From Synergistales bacterium (GTDB lineage Bacteria; Synergistota; Synergistia; Synergistales; Aminithiophilaceae): a stretch of 33,750 bases of DNA. The notes under the pieces are model-generated. The model was not told the DNA's origin and made no database searches. It saw only the letters and a program-made list of their open reading frames with translations. Where the stretch lies: the NCBI GenBank assembly GCA_018433595.1, contig JAHDQY010000040.1, positions 1 through 33,750 of the forward strand. Direction: 5' to 3'. The first letter of the stretch is position 1; each line of letters opens with the position of its first letter. Below are positions 30,799-33,750 of this stretch, piece after piece. The translations under genes were made by a program, and so were the position numbers.

Positions 30799-31671
30799 TC
30801 ACTGGCTCCCTCCGGCGAGAGGCCGAGAAAAACCCTCTCCGCGGGAAGCCAGTTCCAGTAAAAAGCGGAACGGGAAACACGTTTCATCTATGTCAACGCC
30901 CAGATCGGCAACCAAACCGTTGGCACCATGAAAGTCCGATCCGGCGGTCGGAGCAAGACCGAGGCGACCGGCCAAGCGGAGGAAGCGAAACCGTTCCTCC
31001 GCCGAATGATGGCTCGAATAACACTCAAGCCCCCAAAGGCCGACATCCTTCAAACGGGCCAGAAGCGCCGCCAAGTCGTCATCGTCAAGCCGCGTCTGCC
31101 CAGGATGAGCCATAACCGCAACCCCTCCCGCATCGACAATCGTCTGAATGCAGCTCTCCACACCGAGACGGCGGCGGGGGACATAAGCCGCACCCTCTCG
31201 CCCCAGGAACCGTCTGAAAGCGGTCGTCAGATCGGAAACGTACCCCCTCCGGACGAGAGCACGCGCGATATGAGGCCTTGCGATGACTTCACCCGCAGCC
31301 TCCCGTTCGATCTCCTCCGTCATAAGAGGGTAACCGAGATTCGCCAGCCGAAGACGTATCGCCTCGTTGCGCTCCCTTCGGCAGTCACGAAGGCGGGTCA
31401 GGTGCTTTTCCAGGGCGAGGCAATGAATGTCGATGCCATATCCGAGGATATGCAGGGTGTAAGGAGCCTCGGCAGAAAGTTCGACGCCCGTCAAGGCCGG
31501 GACGGAACGTTTTCTGCAGGTCTCCAGAAAAGCCGCCAGCCCCGCCGTCGTATCGTGGTCCGTCAAGGCGACAAGGTCAAGGCGGGAGGCCGCCGCCTTG
31601 ACGGCAAGCTCCTCCGGCGATATCGTTCCGTCGGAAGCGGTGCTGTGAAGGTGAAGGTCGACGCGTCTCAA
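30799..31671 (-). CDS. PHP-domain metal-dependent phosphoesterase
   Basis: A 290-aa PHP-family hydrolase of the TrpH/YciV-like type (3',5'-nucleoside bisphosphate or oligonucleotide phosphatases). Metal ligand motifs are DLHLHSTASDG, ALTDHDTT, GVELSAE, the region RPHIARALV, VMAHPGQT, ECYSSHHS and the C-terminal GSDFHGAN. The frame stays open upstream through cheW, but the TTG at 31671 with GGGGTGG ahead starts six codons before HLH, as usual in the family. It lies 22 nt after cheW. The exact substrate cannot be determined from sequence. Confidence 0.88.
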   Translation of the reverse strand: MRRVDLHLHSTASDGTISPEELAVKAAASRLDLVALTDHDTTAGLAAFLETCRKRSVPALTGVELSAEAPYTLHILGYGIDIHCLALEKHLTRLRDCRRERNEAIRLRLANLGYPLMTEEIEREAAGEVIARPHIARALVRRGYVSDLTTAFRRFLGREGAAYVPRRRLGVESCIQTIVDAGGVAVMAHPGQTRLDDDDLAALLARLKDVGLWGLECYSSHHSAEERFRFLRLAGRLGLAPTAGSDFHGANGLVADLGVDIDETCFPFRFLLELASRGEGFSRPLAGGSQ

Positions 31672-31693
31672 GATGCCACCCCAGGCTGGAAGT

Positions 31694-32209
31694 CTAGCTG
31701 TCTTCTTCGCCCTCGATGATTTCTCGGATGCCGAAAAGGCGCGAGAGATCAAGGAGACAGATGAGACGTCCATCGTCGATCTTCGCCACGCCTCCCAGAT
31801 ATTCCGCCTCGACGTTCGTTTCCACGCGGTCGGCACTTTCGACCTGCGAATCGTAAATCGTCCGAACCTCTCGGACGGCATCGACGATGACACCGAGGTT
31901 GAGATCCTCAAACTCGGCGACGACAATGCGTGAATCCGCACCGGCCTGCGAGGGTTCTCTCCCCATCTTGACGGACATGTCAAGAACCGGAATGACCGTG
32001 CCCCTCAGATTGATGACACCTCTGATATACTCAGGAGCTTTCGGAACTCGCGTGATCCGGCCGGGGACACGGACGATTTCGCGCACAAGATTGACGTCGA
32101 GGCCATAAAACTCCCCGTTCAAATCGAAAACAAGTATGATCCGCTCCTTGCCCCTCATCTCGGGATCAAGGGTTATCTGCTCCGCCACTGACGTCTCGAG
32201 CATTGACAT
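31694..32209 (-). CDS. cheW: Chemotaxis scaffold protein CheW
   Basis: A 171-aa CheW, the SH3-like adaptor that joins chemoreceptors to the CheA kinase. Family motifs are LVFDLNGEFYGLDVNLVREIVR, ITRVPKAPEYIRGVINLRGTVIPVLDM, IVVAEFEDLNLGVIVDAVREV, and a C-terminal LICLLDLSRLF. It has a short extra N-terminal stretch (about 20 residues). ATG at 32209 with GGAGGTGG about 7 nt ahead. No cheA, receptor or other chemotaxis gene is in the window. It stands first in a long operon of unrelated housekeeping genes. Confidence 0.95.
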   Translation of the reverse strand: MSMLETSVAEQITLDPEMRGKERIILVFDLNGEFYGLDVNLVREIVRVPGRITRVPKAPEYIRGVINLRGTVIPVLDMSVKMGREPSQAGADSRIVVAEFEDLNLGVIVDAVREVRTIYDSQVESADRVETNVEAEYLGGVAKIDDGRLICLLDLSRLFGIREIIEGEEDS

Positions 32210-32246
32210 GAGGCCACCTCCTGGGAACGCGTATGAACTCCCGTCT

Positions 32247-32275
32247 ATTGTAACGATTGGGGGAACCGGGAGCCA
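32247..32275 (-). promoter_or_regulatory. Candidate promoter of the cheW operon
   Basis: On the minus strand TACAAT (32247-32252) has TGGCTC 17 nt upstream (32270-32275): a good -10, a poor -35. No other promoter is obvious for the ten tightly spaced genes that follow. A 10-nt palindrome TATCATGATA (32305-32314) further upstream could be an operator. Confidence 0.35.
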
Positions 32276-32405
32276 CCGCCTGAGAAACGATCGTGAGAGA
32301 ATCTTATCATGATAGAGAGAGGAAGCACGACAATTCTTCCGGAGAAACCGCTTCGAAGAAGTCGGTTCACCTAAGCCTAATTTGAATGAAATCTTTGAAG
32401 ATCCG

Positions 32406-32414
32406 TGTTATGCT
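32406..32414 (+). promoter_or_regulatory. Extended -10 promoter candidate for the deoC unit
   Basis: TGTTATGCT has the TGn extension before a TATGCT -10 box, 29 nt before the start codon. There is no acceptable -35 at normal spacing. Confidence 0.35.
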
Positions 32415-32442
32415 ATTGAAGAAAAAACGGGAGGTCATCCAC

Positions 32443-32835
32443 ATGTCAGAGAAAGATCCGTTGCAGGGCTATCTGGATTCGTGCCGCCTTGTCACGGCAC
32501 GGCTTGTAGACAGCATCACCAGAAGCAGCCAAATGGCCTCTTCGAGGACTCCGGAAATGGAAGAACTTTTCTGCCAGTGGCGGGATCTCATCGCCCGGGA
32601 GATCCTTACCCATTCCACCGATGGCCGCTTAGAGGTGGACCGCGTCGCCGAAGCCATCGGAATATCCCCTTCAACGGTTTTGTCGTTGTTTCTTGCGCTC
32701 CATCGGGCCGGCGAGGTCACCATCTCTTCCGTTCAATTCAGGAAAGGGCCCGGCATGAATAGAGAGATCTGCGACTGTCTGAGAGAGAACTCCGAGCAAA
32801 TCGAGGGGGAGGGACCTGACAATGACGGATATTGA
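32443..32835 (+). CDS. Hypothetical protein with a winged-helix-like C-terminal half
   Basis: I do not recognise this 130-aa protein as a named family. The N-terminal half is helical and polar (CRLVTARLVDSITRSSQMA). The middle to C-terminal part looks like a winged helix: LEVDRVAEAIGISPSTVLSLFLALHRAGEVTI has the Ala-xxx-Gly turn, followed by two short strands. The C-terminus is acidic. No signal peptide or membrane segment. The frame opens earlier, but GGGAGGT lies 7 nt before the ATG at 32443. The end overlaps deoC by 14 nt, so the two are co-translated. A DNA-binding regulator of the unit is the simplest guess. Confidence 0.75.
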   Translation: MSEKDPLQGYLDSCRLVTARLVDSITRSSQMASSRTPEMEELFCQWRDLIAREILTHSTDGRLEVDRVAEAIGISPSTVLSLFLALHRAGEVTISSVQFRKGPGMNREICDCLRENSEQIEGEGPDNDGY

Positions 32836-33547
32836 ATTGCTGGCACAACGGGCAAGGAGGAAAGCCGCCCTGGCTGAGGCGGGACTCCTGGCCCGTCCCA
32901 AAACGGAAGAGCTTCGCCCCTTGATCGATCACACTCTGCTCCGAGCTTCATCCAGAGAGGAGGACATCCGGAGGCTCTGTCGTGAAGCCTGTCAGGAAGG
33001 CGTCGCTTCGATCTGCATCCCCTCTGCCTGGGTCCCCTTGGCAGCCCAAGAACTCTCCGGGGAAAAAATCAAGGTCGGCACCGTAGCCGGGTTCCCCTTA
33101 GGAGCTCTGCCTCTGGAAATCAAGATCGCCGAAATGAACTGGGCCATCGCCAACGGAGCCGAAGAAATCGATGTCGTGATCCATGTCGGCAAGCTCCTCG
33201 ACGGCAGGAAAGACGAAACGCTCGCCGAAATGGAGGCCCTGAGGAAAGCGTCTCAAGGAATCTGCCTCAAACTCATCGTCGAGGCCCCCTGCCTCAACGA
33301 TGAGCAGAAAGTCACCGTCGCCCGGCTCGCTTCCCAAGCCCGAGCGGACTTCATCAAAACCTGCACCGGGTTTTCCGGTGCCGCCACGCTCTACGATATA
33401 GCCCTGCTCAAATCGGCAGCCGGCGACGAGGTCAAAATCAAGGCCTCCGGCGGCATCCGCACCGAGGCACAGGCTCTCGCCATGGCAGCCGTCGGCGCCG
33501 ACCGCATCGGGACCTCCCACATGCTGGCCATCCTGGGGCGTTCGTGA
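32822..33547 (+). CDS. deoC: Deoxyribose-phosphate aldolase
   Basis: A 241-aa class I aldolase that splits 2-deoxyribose-5-phosphate into glyceraldehyde-3-phosphate and acetaldehyde in deoxynucleoside catabolism. Motifs are LIDHTLLR, VGTVAGFPLGA, EEIDVVIHVGKLLDG (Asp117), CLKLIVEAP, ADFIKTCTGFS with the Schiff-base Lys179, and KIKASGGIRT with Lys207. About 20 residues at the N-terminus go beyond the shortest homologues. ATG at 32822, with GGGAGGGA about 7 nt ahead, inside the end of the preceding gene. Other deo genes are not in the window. Confidence 0.97.
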   Translation: MTDIELLAQRARRKAALAEAGLLARPKTEELRPLIDHTLLRASSREEDIRRLCREACQEGVASICIPSAWVPLAAQELSGEKIKVGTVAGFPLGALPLEIKIAEMNWAIANGAEEIDVVIHVGKLLDGRKDETLAEMEALRKASQGICLKLIVEAPCLNDEQKVTVARLASQARADFIKTCTGFSGAATLYDIALLKSAAGDEVKIKASGGIRTEAQALAMAAVGADRIGTSHMLAILGRS

Positions 33548-33584
33548 CGGGGCGCGCCAATGCAGGAGGAAGCGCAGATACAGA

Positions 33585-33625
33585 GGGGGGGAGGTCCTTT
33601 CAGGACCTCCCCCCCGTCTGTCTTA
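33585..33625. terminator. Strong hairpin terminator between converging deoC and rRNA operon
   Basis: A 14-bp perfect stem (arms 33585-33598 and 33602-33615, GGGGGGGAGGTCCT) with a 3-nt loop. On the plus strand GTCTGTCTTAT follows; on the minus strand TCTGTATCTG follows. It stands 38 nt after the deoC stop and 15 nt from the 5S rRNA 3' end, so it can serve both converging transcripts. Confidence 0.75.
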
Positions 33626-33629
33626 TAAG

Positions 33630-33750
33630 GTTTTCGGCAGCGACCTACTCTCCCGCGGGTTCCCCCCGGAGTACCATCGGCGCTGGAGGGCTTAACTGCC
33701 GGGTTCGGCATGGAACCGGGTGTGACCCCTCCGCAAAAGCCACCGAAAAC
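33630..33750 (-). rRNA. rrf: 5S ribosomal RNA
   Basis: The minus strand shows the conserved 5S blocks GGAGGGGTCACACCCGGTTCC, GCCGAACCCGGCAGTTAAGC, GCGCCGATGGTACT and GGGAGAGTAGGTCGCTGCCG. The terminal helix pairs GTTTTCGG at the window edge with CCGAAAAC at 33630-33637, so the gene is complete or lacks at most a base or two. It is probably the last gene of a 16S-23S-5S operon entering from the right. Confidence 0.95.

Noticed and set aside
1-33750. CRISPR arrays, insertion sequences, integrases or prophage genes
   Set aside because: No regularly spaced short repeats, transposase or integrase motifs, or terminal inverted repeats were seen. The only long repeat is inside pntB, and the only att-like repeat is the tRNA fragment.

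Overview
The window reads as a chromosomal segment of a GC-rich (by eye near 60 %), Gram-negative-type (diderm) anaerobe, most likely a member of the Synergistota. This is inferred from the gene mix: a tripartite tricarboxylate transporter, amidases of nitrogen catabolism, a three-subunit pyridine nucleotide transhydrogenase, an RND/TolC export system and an envelope amidase with an AMIN domain. No 16S gene is visible, so the phylum is an inference. Nearly all genes lie on the minus strand. Non-ATG starts (GTG, TTG) are frequent.

Left part (1-8.6 kb): the start of tuf (EF-Tu) lies at the edge. Then, reading leftwards on the minus strand, come a metal-dependent TIM-barrel protein, the pntAA-pntAB-pntB transhydrogenase operon, and an acetamidase/formamidase. 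A plus-strand AMI1-type amidase is followed by a tRNA cluster Thr(TGT)-Tyr(GTA)-Thr(GGT). A 3' fragment of the tRNA-Thr(GGT) gene is repeated about 1.7 kb from the intact gene. Together with a truncated Phd/YefM-like antitoxin start, it brackets the amidase and suggests past recombination at the tRNA.

Middle (8.6-20.8 kb): tetR, a TolC-like channel, a periplasmic adaptor, an RND pump and a small PII-like protein form one overlapping, apparently self-regulated efflux operon. Next to it is tctC-tctB-tctA, a solute-binding-protein-dependent tricarboxylate uptake system. Immediately upstream are its probable CitA/CitB-type sensor kinase and response regulator, which sit directly behind mgtE (Mg2+ transporter).

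Right part (22-33.7 kb): rplM-rpsI has a strong promoter and a short structured leader. A tightly packed minus-strand run follows the order cheW, PHP phosphoesterase, ltaE, pmbA/tldE, amiC-like amidase, GerMN protein, rph, rdgB, secG and nicotinate phosphoribosyltransferase. On the plus strand is a two-gene unit of an unrecognised small winged-helix-like protein and deoC. It meets a minus-strand 5S rRNA (end of an rRNA operon) at a 14-bp-stem terminator.

The most unusual object is the transhydrogenase. PntB carries its NADP(H)-binding domain III twice, as a tandem repeat of 561-bp period with 8 mismatches in 476 aligned bases. Both copies have Asn-Leu-Asp where E. coli has the Lys-Arg-Ser that grips the NADP 2'-phosphate. 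Neither of the two membrane histidine positions I know from E. coli and Thermus is a histidine here. This complex may differ in stoichiometry, cofactor use or coupling from described transhydrogenases.
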